Shown here: piece by piece, positions 8,322 to 13,407 of the stretch
Numbering within the stretch: position 1 is the stretch's first letter
How the letters are laid out: every line of letters begins with the position of its first letter
From: Nevskiaceae bacterium
GTDB lineage: Bacteria > Pseudomonadota > Gammaproteobacteria > Steroidobacterales > Steroidobacteraceae
DNA: 13,407 nt
Assembly (NCBI GenBank): GCA_024234075.1
Contig: JACKOV010000017.1
Coordinates: 1-13,407, forward strand
Reading direction: 5' to 3'
Made by a program: the position numbers and the translations under genes
Notes under the pieces: model-generated
What the model was told of the DNA's origin: nothing
Seen by the model: only the letters and a program-made list of their open reading frames with translations
The model's database searches: none

Positions 8322-8712
8322 CGGCGAACGCGGTCAGGCCGCCGGGCCCGGCCTGGCATAGCGGCCACCGGCAGGCGTCAGCGGACCGCGCCGCATGGCG
8401 CTCGAGGCAGATGGCAGGGCTCCGGCATTACGGCTCATCGCAGATTTCGCATCCGTGGCATTCGCAGCGGTGTCGAACTCGGAGCAGATGCCGCGGCCGA
8501 CCTGCAGGCAGATTGCCGCGGTCGTGGCCCGCGGCGTCGTGCCACCGGTAACACACCAAGTGATCGTACCTTCCACGCTGCGTCTGTGCAGCGTGCACGC
8601 GAAGGTCGTGGCCAGAGGAATTCGCTGGCTCGCCGAGAACTGTACACTGACTGCGGCGCCGTGGAACAGGGCAGGGATGCCGCCTGAGGGCATGCAGCAA
8701 GGAGCATCGGCG
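8322..8712. other. Spacer between mrpAB and the SDR remnant, no gene seen
   Basis: This 391-base divergent spacer must contain the antiporter operon promoter (minus strand) and the promoter of the SDR remnant (plus strand). Open frames cross it on both strands but have no recognisable protein content and look like high-GC shadows. For the plus-strand gene a possible -10 box (tacact, 8643-8648) is visible without a convincing -35, and an AAGGAG at 8699-8704 lies 8 bases before the ATG. I could not identify the mrp promoter. Confidence 0.5.
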
Positions 8713-8961
8713 ATGAACAGGTTGACTTCGAAGGTTGCGGTCGTAACGGGCGCATCGCTGGGCATCGACCACGCCTGCGCCGAACGCCTCGCGCAGGAAG
8801 GCGCCGCTGTCGCCTTGTTCGACGTGCTCGACGAAGCGGGTTCGAGCCTCGCCACGGCGCTGGCCGCCGCGGGCCATCGGGCGACGTGCTGGCACATCGA
8901 CGTCAGCGACGAATCCCAGGTGCGCGAGGCGCTGCAGGCCGTGAATGTGAAGAGCGTCTTC
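8713..8961 (+). pseudogene. Short-chain dehydrogenase/reductase remnant (deleted and truncated)
   Basis: The reading starts at an ATG with a good ribosome binding site (AAGGAG, 8 bases upstream) and encodes a classical SDR N-terminus: SKVAVVTGAS, the cofactor-binding T-G-x3-G-I segment and the DVSDESQV adenine-side motif. Three defects are seen. The third glycine of TGxxxGIG is Asp (TGASLGID). At residue 76/77 the text jumps from ALQA to VNVKSVF; the latter is normally found about 35-40 residues later, so the NNAG region is missing. After VNVKSVF (ends 8961) similarity stops, so the catalytic YxxxK part is lost. The frame continues open into unrelated sequence. I infer a dead gene next to a rearrangement scar, formerly an NAD(P)-dependent oxidoreductase. 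Confidence 0.75.
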
Positions 8962-9148
8962 GGGAGGTGTGGCCAGCGCAAAGCGTTGATTTCCTTGCGT
9001 TGGCGCAGCCATTGGTTGGTGGCGGACGGATGTCGGTTCAATTCCGTCCATATCGCTTCAATAGCAATGCAGCGGGCACGAGCGGCAATGGGCGGGCCGC
9101 GATCAGGCTTTCCGCTTCAAGCGTTGCACTTTGGCGTGGAAGGCCGGT
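8962..9148. other. Unassigned scar sequence between SDR and transposase remnants
   Basis: These 187 bases belong to neither the SDR nor the transposase fragment. On the minus strand one frame (about 8956-9090) reads sensibly as ARCIAIEAIWTELNRHP, then QWLRQRKEINALRWP, but has no start and runs out into the SDR. Another short minus-strand frame ends EPAFHAKVQRLKRKA just beyond the transposase break. They may be scraps of one or two further mobile genes; I do not recognise them. A perfect 7-bp inverted repeat with a 12-base loop lies at 9024-9049 (ggacgga / tccgtcc). Confidence 0.4.
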
Positions 9149-9481
9149 TCAGACCTGGCTTTTGGAGATGCAGCTCATGCCCATGGCCTTCACCAGCGCA
9201 TCGACCGAGCGGGTCGAGATGCCTTGCACATACGCTTCCCGATTCACTGCGGCGAGGGCCTTCTCGGCCGCGCGGCGCGGTTCGAGGTAGGGCGGAGAGT
9301 AGCTGCCCGAGCGCAACTTCGGGATCTTCACGTTCACCGCCCCGGCGCGCGTCTCCCACAGCCGCTCGCGGTAGCCGTTGCGGCTGTTGGTCCGCTCGGA
9401 CGAGCGCTCGCCGTAGCCGGCCTGGCAGAGGTTCCCGACGTCGAAGGCCATCACGCGCTCTACCGCGTGTTCAATCATCAC
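9149..9481 (-). pseudogene. IS256-family transposase, N-terminal fragment
   Basis: The 110-residue reading matches the N-terminal domain of IS256/mutator-type transposases: 'YGERSSERTNSRNGYRERLWE', 'TRAGAVNVKIPKLRSGSY', 'FLEPRR'-like YLEPRRAAEKAL, and 'EAYVQGISTRSVDALVKAMGMS'. It breaks off at ISKSQV, where an intact protein continues with SRLCEEID and then about 280 more residues containing the DDE catalytic domain. None of that is present, so it cannot transpose. The stop (9149-9151) follows immediately at the break. The first 10-30 residues usual for the family also seem short or altered. I see no terminal inverted repeats around it. It is a relic at the left border of the toxin-antitoxin cluster. 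Confidence 0.88.
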
Positions 9482-9562
9482 GCTGTTTGATTTGGCGGTA
9501 GACCCGCCTGCTATGTGGGATGAGCAGCGCGAGAGAGTCGATCTCTGAGGCGAAGACGCCCC

Positions 9563-10066
9563 TCAGCTCAACATGCCCTTGAGGTCCTTGAGCATCAGGA
9601 ACAAGTGGTACGGGTCAGTCGGGCTAGGCTCGAATTCCCACGACTCGTACCACTGCCGCGCCGCATCGTCCTTGGCATGGACCAGCAGGCAGCGAATGCC
9701 GGCGATGTCGGCAGCCTGAGCGGTGCGCAGCAACGCATCCTTGAGCAAGGCCTGGCCCAGGCCTTTGCGCTGATGCTCCTTGTCCACCGCGAGCCGGGCC
9801 AGGATCATGACCGGCACCGGATGACGCGCCAACCCCTTCATCACTCTTGACGGCGCGGCCTCCGGATCGACACTGCCGACGGCGAGGCTGTAGAAGCCGG
9901 CCACCACGTCACCCTGGCAGCAGACGTAGGTTTGCGCGCTGTTGGCCTTCTGGTTGACGAGCGCGTAACGTTGCAGGAACTGGTTCAGCGCGGCCTGGCC
10001 GCAGTCGAAAGCATCGACCAGATCCGTCGCAAGCAGCTTGCGAACGGGTGAGTAGCCATCGCTCAA
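9563..10066 (-). CDS. GNAT-family acetyltransferase toxin (TacT-like)
   Basis: A 167-residue protein of the type II GNAT toxin family (TacT, AtaT, KacT). These acetylate the amino group of charged tRNAs and stop translation. The family opening is clear: DAFDCGQAALNQFLQRYA, then NQKANSAQTYV. The acetyl-CoA pyrophosphate-binding loop Q99-R-K-G-L-G104 is intact. Tyr140 in RQWYESWEF corresponds to the catalytic tyrosine position of TacT. The only sensible start is TTG (10064-10066), inside the antitoxin stop (4-base overlap TTGA). An ATG 7 bases further in is out of frame. The antitoxin gene lies directly upstream. The tRNA target cannot be read from the sequence. Confidence 0.9.
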   Translation of the reverse strand: MSDGYSPVRKLLATDLVDAFDCGQAALNQFLQRYALVNQKANSAQTYVCCQGDVVAGFYSLAVGSVDPEAAPSRVMKGLARHPVPVMILARLAVDKEHQRKGLGQALLKDALLRTAQAADIAGIRCLLVHAKDDAARQWYESWEFEPSPTDPYHLFLMLKDLKGMLS

Positions 10067-10341
10067 CCCAGCACCCCGGGTTCACGCAGCAACTTCTTCA
10101 GGCGCGGCTTGCTTTGCACCGGGCGGTCCAGCGCTTCCTGGAACGCCTGCCACTGTGTGTCATCCAGCACGAACTGACGACGATCCGCCAGCGTCTGTGC
10201 GGCTGCCGTTACGCCTGCGTCGAGCAGAAACTCGCTCACGTTCTTGTGGCAGGCGCGCGCAGCCTCCTGCAGCAGTTGCTTGACCGGCGTGCTTGCACGA
10301 ACGTCAATGCGCTCGGTCTTGGAAAGATTCGGGGTGCTCAT
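10063..10341 (-). CDS. DUF1778 ribbon-helix-helix antitoxin (TacA-like)
   Basis: A 92-residue protein. The N-terminal half (KTERIDVRASTPVKQLLQEAARACHKNVSEFLLDAG) is a ribbon-helix-helix DNA-binding domain of the DUF1778/TacA family. The C-terminal half (RRQFVLDDTQWQAFQEALDRP) is the neutralising segment typical of partners of GNAT toxins. The ATG (10339-10341) has a strong GGAGGGG ribosome binding site 6-7 bases upstream. As in other members, it precedes the toxin and overlaps it by 4 bases. It probably represses its own promoter through the palindrome at 10382-10391. Confidence 0.92.
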   Translation of the reverse strand: MSTPNLSKTERIDVRASTPVKQLLQEAARACHKNVSEFLLDAGVTAAAQTLADRRQFVLDDTQWQAFQEALDRPVQSKPRLKKLLREPGVLG

Positions 10342-10373
10342 GGTGCCCCTCCGGACTGATCTTGAATGTCCCT

Positions 10374-10403
10374 ACTGTAGATGTCCGGACAGTGTCCTGA
10401 CAA
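10374..10403 (-). promoter_or_regulatory. Promoter with central operator of the DUF1778/GNAT operon
   Basis: On the minus strand there is a -35-like TTGTCA (complement of 10398-10403), an 18-base spacer and a -10-like TACAGT (complement of 10374-10379). The spacer contains the perfect 10-bp palindrome TGTCCGGACA (10382-10391), flanked by two further tgtcc copies at 10367-10371 and 10394-10398 (one nearly adjacent). A repressor bound there would block RNA polymerase. This fits autoregulation by the ribbon-helix-helix antitoxin, which is inference. Confidence 0.55.
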
Positions 10404-10700
10404 GCGATCTCTGCCGTTGACCATCCGGGTGGGGTGATACCCGGCACCAAACGACTATTGAAAGTACGGAATCGAAGCGCTGCGGGCTGCTGCGAACTCG
10501 ATCGAAAAGCCTGCCGGTACCCTCAGCAGCCGTGGACGATCAAGCAGGTTTTTTCCCTTGATTGGTCACCGGAATGGCTGCTCAACCTCGTCTGCTTTCC
10601 GGGGCCAGTTCAACTCCCATCACCGGAATCGAACCCGTGTCCGTTGCCACAACCAATAACACACCCATTTACACCCATTCCTGGGAGAAGGCGATCCGCC
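10404..10700. other. Spacer between the toxin-antitoxin and fic genes, with short repeats and a tRNA T-arm-like piece
   Basis: No gene is recognised here, and base composition looks more AT-rich than the flanks. On the minus strand 10621-10639 reads as a tRNA T-arm (acggg stem, TTCGATT loop, ccggt stem, 4 of 5 pairs). No acceptor stem, anticodon arm or CCA can be placed, so it is at most a tRNA 3' fragment. The 10-mer tcaccggaat occurs at 10566 and 10620, cggaatcgaa at 10467 and 10624, and a tandem 10-mer (acacccattt/c) at 10651-10670. Such leftovers are common at island attachment sites, but no integrase is present. Confidence 0.35.
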
Positions 10701-10731
10701 ATGCGGCGAATGGAGATCACATTCACCGCAT
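10701..10731. promoter_or_regulatory. Operator-like inverted repeat O1 upstream of fic
   Basis: A 31-bp imperfect palindrome: atgcggcgaat, 9-base spacer, attcaccgcat (10 of 11 positions pair). It has the same architecture (11-9-11) and the same outer atgcgg/ccgcat sequence as O2, whose start lies 54 bases downstream. A further half-site, atgcggtgatt, lies between them at 10735-10745. I infer a binding site for a dimeric regulator of fic. Confidence 0.6.
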
Positions 10732-10748
10732 AAGATGCGGTGATTGAC

Positions 10749-10777
10749 TTGCGCATGCGGAGATTGCAGGTCATAAT
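10749..10777 (+). promoter_or_regulatory. Candidate fic promoter, probably giving a leaderless mRNA
   Basis: A -10 box CATAAT (10772-10777, 5 of 6 to consensus) lies 17 bases after a weak -35, TTGCGC (10749-10754). Transcription would be expected to start about 7 bases after the -10 box, at the A of the fic ATG (10784). No ribosome binding site is visible before that ATG, consistent with a leaderless transcript. The element lies inside O2. Confidence 0.5.
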
Positions 10778-10785
10778 CTCCGCAT
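10755..10785. promoter_or_regulatory. Operator-like inverted repeat O2 overlapping the fic start codon
   Basis: A perfect 11-bp inverted repeat with a 9-base spacer: atgcggagatt (10755-10765) and aatctccgcat (10775-10785). The right arm ends in the first two bases of the fic ATG and also contains most of the -10 box, so a bound protein would block transcription. The repeat unit matches O1. Fic itself carries a C-terminal winged-helix-like domain and is the obvious candidate regulator; this is inference. Confidence 0.65.
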
Positions 10786-11908
10786 GAATAGCGGCGATTA
10801 CAAATACATCTGGCAGGCCAGCGACTGGCCTGCTTGGCGCTTCGATCTGGCGGCACTGGCTGGGCCCATGGCCGAGGTCAGTCGTGCCCAGGGTCTATTG
10901 ATGGGGCGTCTGGCCGACGTCGGCATGGCGTTGCGCGATCAGGCGAGCCTTGCGGCGCTCACGGAAGACGTGGTCAAGACCAGCGAGATCGAGGGCGAGC
11001 AACTCAATGTCGAATCCGTGCGCTCGTCCATCGCCCGCAGACTGGGAGTGGACATCGGCGCGCTCGCTCCGGTCGATCGCCACGTCGAGGGCATGGTCGA
11101 GATGGTGTTGGATGCTACGGCCAACTGCCAGGCAGTGGTGTCGCGGGAACGGTTGTTCGGCTGGCATGCCGCACTGTTTCCCACCGGCTACTCCGGCCTT
11201 TCCAGGATCAAGGTTGGTGGCTGGCGAGACGATGCCAATGGCCCGATGCAGGTGGTGTCCGGTCCCGTCGGCCGCCAGCGTGTGCATTTCGAGGCACCGC
11301 CCGCCGATCATCTGGAGTCTGAAACCAGTCGATTCCTGGACTGGCTCAATAGCGCATCAAGAGAACCGCCGCTGCTCAAGGCCGGCCTTGGGCACCTGTG
11401 GTTCGTCACGTTGCACCCGTTCGACGACGGCAACGGTCGTATCGCCCGGGCCGTCGGCGACCTGCTGCTGGCGCGTGCCGACGGTAGCCCGCAGCGTTTC
11501 TACAGTTTGTCGGCGCAGATTCAGCGCGAACGCAAGGCCTACTACGACATCCTGGAGCGGACCCAGAAGCGCTCGATGGATGTTACCGAGTGGCTCGTCT
11601 GGTTCCTCGAAACCCTCCATCGCGCCGTCGATCAGGCGCAGCACACGCTCGATGCCGTGCTGACCAAGGCGCGGTTCTGGCAGCGCTGGGCGACCACGCC
11701 ATTGAACGAGCGACAGGTGAAGTTGCTGAACTGGTTGCTCGACGGTTTCGAGGGCAAGCTCACCAGCAGCAAGTGGGCGGCCATTGCCAAGTGTTCACCG
11801 GACACGGCGTTGCGCGACATCAACGATCTGCTGACGCGGGGCGTGCTGCGCAAGTCAAATGCGGGTGGACGCAGTACCAGCTACGAGCTGAACGATCTGC
11901 CGGAGTAG
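10784..11908 (+). CDS. Class II Fic-family AMP-transferase with C-terminal winged helix
   Basis: A 374-residue protein. The N-terminus (YKYIWQASDWPAWRFDLAAL) is the DUF4172 domain found in one branch of Fic proteins. The catalytic motif H211-PFDDGNGRIAR-222 is canonical (HPFx[D/E]GNGRxxR), so the active-site His, the metal-binding Asp and the phosphate-binding Arg are all present. The class II inhibitory helix motif [S/T]xxxE[G/N] is at T66-SEI-E70-G71; Glu70 would restrain AMPylation. Residues about 305-370 (LNERQVKLLNWLLDGF to SKWAAIAKCSPDTALRDINDLL) look like a winged helix. It probably transfers AMP (or removes it) on a target protein; the target is unknown. No antitoxin partner gene is needed in this class. 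Two operators lie upstream, so autoregulation is likely. Confidence 0.93.
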   Translation: MNSGDYKYIWQASDWPAWRFDLAALAGPMAEVSRAQGLLMGRLADVGMALRDQASLAALTEDVVKTSEIEGEQLNVESVRSSIARRLGVDIGALAPVDRHVEGMVEMVLDATANCQAVVSRERLFGWHAALFPTGYSGLSRIKVGGWRDDANGPMQVVSGPVGRQRVHFEAPPADHLESETSRFLDWLNSASREPPLLKAGLGHLWFVTLHPFDDGNGRIARAVGDLLLARADGSPQRFYSLSAQIQRERKAYYDILERTQKRSMDVTEWLVWFLETLHRAVDQAQHTLDAVLTKARFWQRWATTPLNERQVKLLNWLLDGFEGKLTSSKWAAIAKCSPDTALRDINDLLTRGVLRKSNAGGRSTSYELNDLPE

Positions 11909-11914
11909 CTGCGT

Positions 11915-11960
11915 TCCCAGGAATTGCTCTCCCTTGCCGAGGGTGCAGGCTCCCCTGGGA
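11915..11960. repeat. Inverted repeat downstream of fic
   Basis: Outer arms tcccagg (11915-11921) and cctggga (11954-11960) pair perfectly over a 32-base interior that holds a small ccct/aggg hairpin. It begins 6 bases after the fic stop. There is no T-run, so I would not call it an intrinsic terminator with confidence, though a 3'-end role for the fic mRNA is possible. Confidence 0.3.
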
Positions 11961-11966
11961 TCAGGC

Positions 11967-11980
11967 AATGCATTTGCATT
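11967..11980. promoter_or_regulatory. Short palindrome upstream of prlF, possible operator
   Basis: aatgca-tt-tgcatt forms a perfect 14-bp inverted repeat about 62 bases before the prlF ATG. A possible -35 (ttgcat, 11974-11979) overlaps it, but no good -10 box sits at the right distance (best candidate cattac, 11999-12004). PrlF/YhaV systems are autoregulated by PrlF, so an operator is expected here. This particular repeat is only a candidate. Confidence 0.3.
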
Positions 11981-12042
11981 GATATGACAAGGCGAACGCA
12001 TTACCATTCGGCATGTTCACCCCCTTCTGACCGGAGAGCGCC

Positions 12043-12372
12043 ATGGTCGCCACCCTCGAAGCCGAATCCACGCTGACCGACCGTTACCAGACCACGGTGC
12101 CTGAAACCGTGCGTCGCGCCCTCAAGCTCAGCAAGCGCGACAAGATCCACTACAGCATCCGATCCAGCGGCGAAGTGGTGCTGACGCGCGTCGATGCGAC
12201 CGAAGTCGACGACCCGGTGCTCGGTCAGTTCCTGGGCTTTCTGGCGCGTGACATCGCCAGCCATCCGGAGCGCCTGCAGGCCATCGACGCCGCCTTCGTT
12301 CAGCGCATCCAATCCCTGACCGGCGGCATCGAAGTCGATCTCGACGCCCCCCTGTCGGCAGACGATGAATGA
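12043..12372 (+). CDS. prlF: PrlF (SohA) antitoxin, AbrB/SpoVT-like fold
   Basis: A 109-residue protein. Residues about 8-55 (STLTDRYQTTVPETVRRALKLSKRDKIHYSIRSSGEVVL) form a swapped-hairpin AbrB-type DNA-binding domain with the typical TTVPxxVRRAL stretch. The middle (DPVLGQFLGFLARDIASHPERL) and the tail with GGIEVDLDAPL match PrlF, the antitoxin of YhaV. It binds and neutralises the toxin and represses the operon. A GGAG lies 6-7 bases before the ATG. Its stop overlaps the toxin ATG by 4 bases (ATGA), so the pair is coupled. Confidence 0.93.
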   Translation: MVATLEAESTLTDRYQTTVPETVRRALKLSKRDKIHYSIRSSGEVVLTRVDATEVDDPVLGQFLGFLARDIASHPERLQAIDAAFVQRIQSLTGGIEVDLDAPLSADDE

Positions 12373-12875
12373 ATGCGGGCAAGCCCGCGCCCGTGGTCAT
12401 TCATGGCTGGACGGTTTTTGCTCACCCGCTGTTCCTCGCACAGCTTGAAGCCTTGGCCCGGCAGATCGAGGCGTTCAAGCAAAAGGACCCCGTCGGGTAT
12501 GTAAAGAAGAACGCCAACAAGCGACTGGCTGCGATCACCAAGCTGGCGTTCGACGTCGTCCCGCAAGACCCGACACGGCCGGAGTACCGACAAGGCAACA
12601 CCCTCGGCGACGACCACAAGCACTGGTTCCGCGCCAAGTTCTTCCAGCAATACCGACTGTTCTTCCGCTACCACGCGCCAAGCAAGGTGATCGTGTTCGC
12701 TTGGGTCAACGACGAGGACTCCAAGCGCGCCTACGAGAGCAGCGACGACGCCTACCGGGTATTTCGCAAGATGCTGGAAAGCGGTCATCCGCCTGATGAC
12801 TGGAATCAGCTGCTGGCCGAGGCCCGCGCCGAAGGGCAACGCCTCCAGAGGTTCGCCGCTGGCGTCGCACCGTAA
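12369..12875 (+). CDS. yhaV: YhaV endoribonuclease toxin
   Basis: A 168-residue protein of the YhaV family (RelE-like fold), full length. Recognisable segments are the opening VVIHGWTVFAHPLFLAQLEAL, the central HKHWFRAKFFQQYRLFFRY, and the C-terminal FAWVNDEDSKRAYESSDDAYRVFRKML. YhaV is a ribonuclease that cuts mRNA and inhibits growth when not held by PrlF. Basic and aromatic residues in the 'FRAKFFQQYRLFFRYH' core probably form the active surface. It lies directly after its antitoxin with a 4-base overlap. Its stop codon is one base away from the end of the convergent HTH antitoxin gene. Confidence 0.93.
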   Translation: MNAGKPAPVVIHGWTVFAHPLFLAQLEALARQIEAFKQKDPVGYVKKNANKRLAAITKLAFDVVPQDPTRPEYRQGNTLGDDHKHWFRAKFFQQYRLFFRYHAPSKVIVFAWVNDEDSKRAYESSDDAYRVFRKMLESGHPPDDWNQLLAEARAEGQRLQRFAAGVAP

Positions 12876-12876
12876 G

Positions 12877-13197
12877 TCAGCCCATCACCACCTGCGTGCG
12901 CACCTCGACCTTGAGCGCACGCTTGATGGCCGCAAACACCGCCGAGATGTTGCTCATGGTCGGGTTGCCCGACTGGGAGAGCATCCGGTGCAGGCTCTTG
13001 GCAGGCTTGTGAATTTCTTCGGCCAGAGCCTCGAAGCCGACGGTGGCGTTGACGAGGTCGCGCAGGATCAGCTTGGCCGATTCCGGCTCGCCATTGACGA
13101 ACAGAGTGATGGCCTCGTCCAACAGGGCTTGAGCGAAGGCCGGATCGTTCTGCACGCGCGCGGCCACGGTTTCTTTGAAATCGCGGGTCAGTGCCAT
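12877..13197 (-). CDS. HTH antitoxin of a RelE/HigB-like module
   Basis: A 106-residue protein. The C-terminal half (GFEALAEEIHKPAKSLHRMLSQSGNPTMSNISAVFAAIKRAL) is a helix-turn-helix of the XRE-like kind seen in 'addiction module antidote' proteins. The N-terminal half (DFKETVAARVQNDPAFAQALLDEAITLFVNGE) is the helical part shared by this family. The ATG lies one base after the toxin stop, and an AAGGAGGG inside the toxin end is its ribosome binding site. The order toxin-antitoxin is as in higBA. It probably represses the operon and neutralises the toxin. Confidence 0.85.
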   Translation of the reverse strand: MALTRDFKETVAARVQNDPAFAQALLDEAITLFVNGEPESAKLILRDLVNATVGFEALAEEIHKPAKSLHRMLSQSGNPTMSNISAVFAAIKRALKVEVRTQVVMG

Positions 13198-13198
13198 T

Positions 13199-13407
13199 TC
13201 ACTTCCCTCCTTTCTGGGTTGATGCCTTGCGGCGCTTGTAGTCGTCCCACAATGCCACCGCCTGGTCGATGTCCTGCTGCTGGCGCTTCTTGGTGCCGCC
13301 GCCGATCAGGATGATGATCTTCAAACCGTCCTTGGCCAGATAAATGCGCAGCCCCGGCCCCCAGTCGATCTTGTACTCGCCGATACCACGGAACCACTCC
13401 ACGTTGG
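13199..13407 (-). CDS. RelE/ParE-superfamily toxin (HigB-like killer protein), partial
   Basis: The gene runs off the right edge. Its last 68 codons are seen, ending at a TGA (13199-13201). The frame stays open to the edge: a GTG at 13400-13402 is available, but the sequence before it (N-V-E-W-F) is in frame with the family, and proteins of this type are about 95-110 residues, so the true start is outside. The core KIDWGPGLRIYLAKDG, then IIILIGGGTKKRQQQDIDQA matches the 'RVYF-x-G-IVLL-GGDKS-Q-DI' strand and helix of RelE-like addiction-module toxins, which probably cleave mRNA or bind ribosomes. The antitoxin follows one base downstream. Confidence 0.83.
   Translation of the reverse strand, partial: NVEWFRGIGEYKIDWGPGLRIYLAKDGLKIIILIGGGTKKRQQQDIDQAVALWDDYKRRKASTQKGGK

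Noticed and set aside
5460..8687. A very long open frame on the plus strand (about 1075 codons) opposite mrpAB
   Set aside because: It is antisense to a clear antiporter gene, is extremely rich in Gln, Arg and His, and shows no domain. Such frames arise in GC-rich genes with strong third-position bias.
8334..9041. Minus-strand open frame spanning the SDR remnant and the spacer
   Set aside because: Most of it is antisense to a recognisable SDR N-terminus. Only its first part (8956-9041) reads protein-like and is reported separately as unassigned.
9024..9049. A tRNA T-loop-like ggttcaattcc in the scar region
   Set aside because: It is explained by a 7-bp inverted repeat with a 12-base loop. 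No D-arm, anticodon arm, acceptor stem or CCA can be placed around it.
10562..10747. Short open frame ending before fic (61 codons)
   Set aside because: No ribosome binding site, no similarity seen, and its codons run through the operator repeat O1.
10701..10800. Repeated ATGCGG units as a CRISPR array or plasmid iterons
   Set aside because: The units are palindromic, only two full copies exist, they have no spacer structure or Cas/Rep gene, and they overlap a promoter, which fits operators better.
12300..12839. Open frame of 179 codons on the minus strand opposite yhaV
   Set aside because: It lies antisense to a recognised, full-length YhaV gene and shows no family features.

Overview
The window is GC-rich, tightly packed bacterial DNA. 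The fused mrpAB-CDEFG arrangement, a GNAT/DUF1778 module, PrlF/YhaV and an IS256-family relic all point to a proteobacterium, most likely a gammaproteobacterium. No rRNA or other phylogenetic marker is present, so this is inference.

Left end (1-1170): the last 72 codons of a CofH-like radical-SAM gene of the deazaflavin (coenzyme F420) pathway converge on, and overlap, a luciferase-like (LLM) flavin/F420-dependent oxidoreductase gene. Together they suggest that this organism makes and uses F420, which is unusual for a proteobacterium.

Centre (1338-8321, all minus strand): one continuous operon for a multisubunit Na+/H+ antiporter, in the order mrpAB (fused A+B), mrpC, mrpD, mrpE, mrpF, mrpG, then a tandem-domain universal stress protein gene. 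Every junction is a 1- or 4-base start/stop overlap, so all seven genes are translationally coupled. This is a housekeeping pH/Na+ homeostasis module.

Scar region (about 8322-9560): upstream of mrpAB there is a gene-free spacer. It is followed by a short-chain dehydrogenase remnant with an internal deletion and a lost 3' part, about 190 bases of unassigned sequence, and the N-terminal fragment of an IS256-family transposase. This marks the boundary between the conserved operon and an accessory segment.

Right part (9563-13407): an accessory cluster of toxin-antitoxin and Fic genes. It holds a TacAT-like pair (DUF1778 antitoxin and GNAT toxin, minus strand); a class II Fic protein on the plus strand, preceded by two 31-bp operator-like inverted repeats, the second overlapping the start codon; a PrlF/YhaV pair (plus strand); and a RelE/HigB-like toxin (cut by the window edge) with its HTH antitoxin (minus strand). 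The 440-base spacer between the antitoxin gene and fic also holds a tRNA T-arm-like fragment and short repeats that may be an old attachment site.

The most distinctive signals are the duplicated operators with a probably leaderless fic promoter, and the F420-related genes. I did not find a clearly new multi-gene system.
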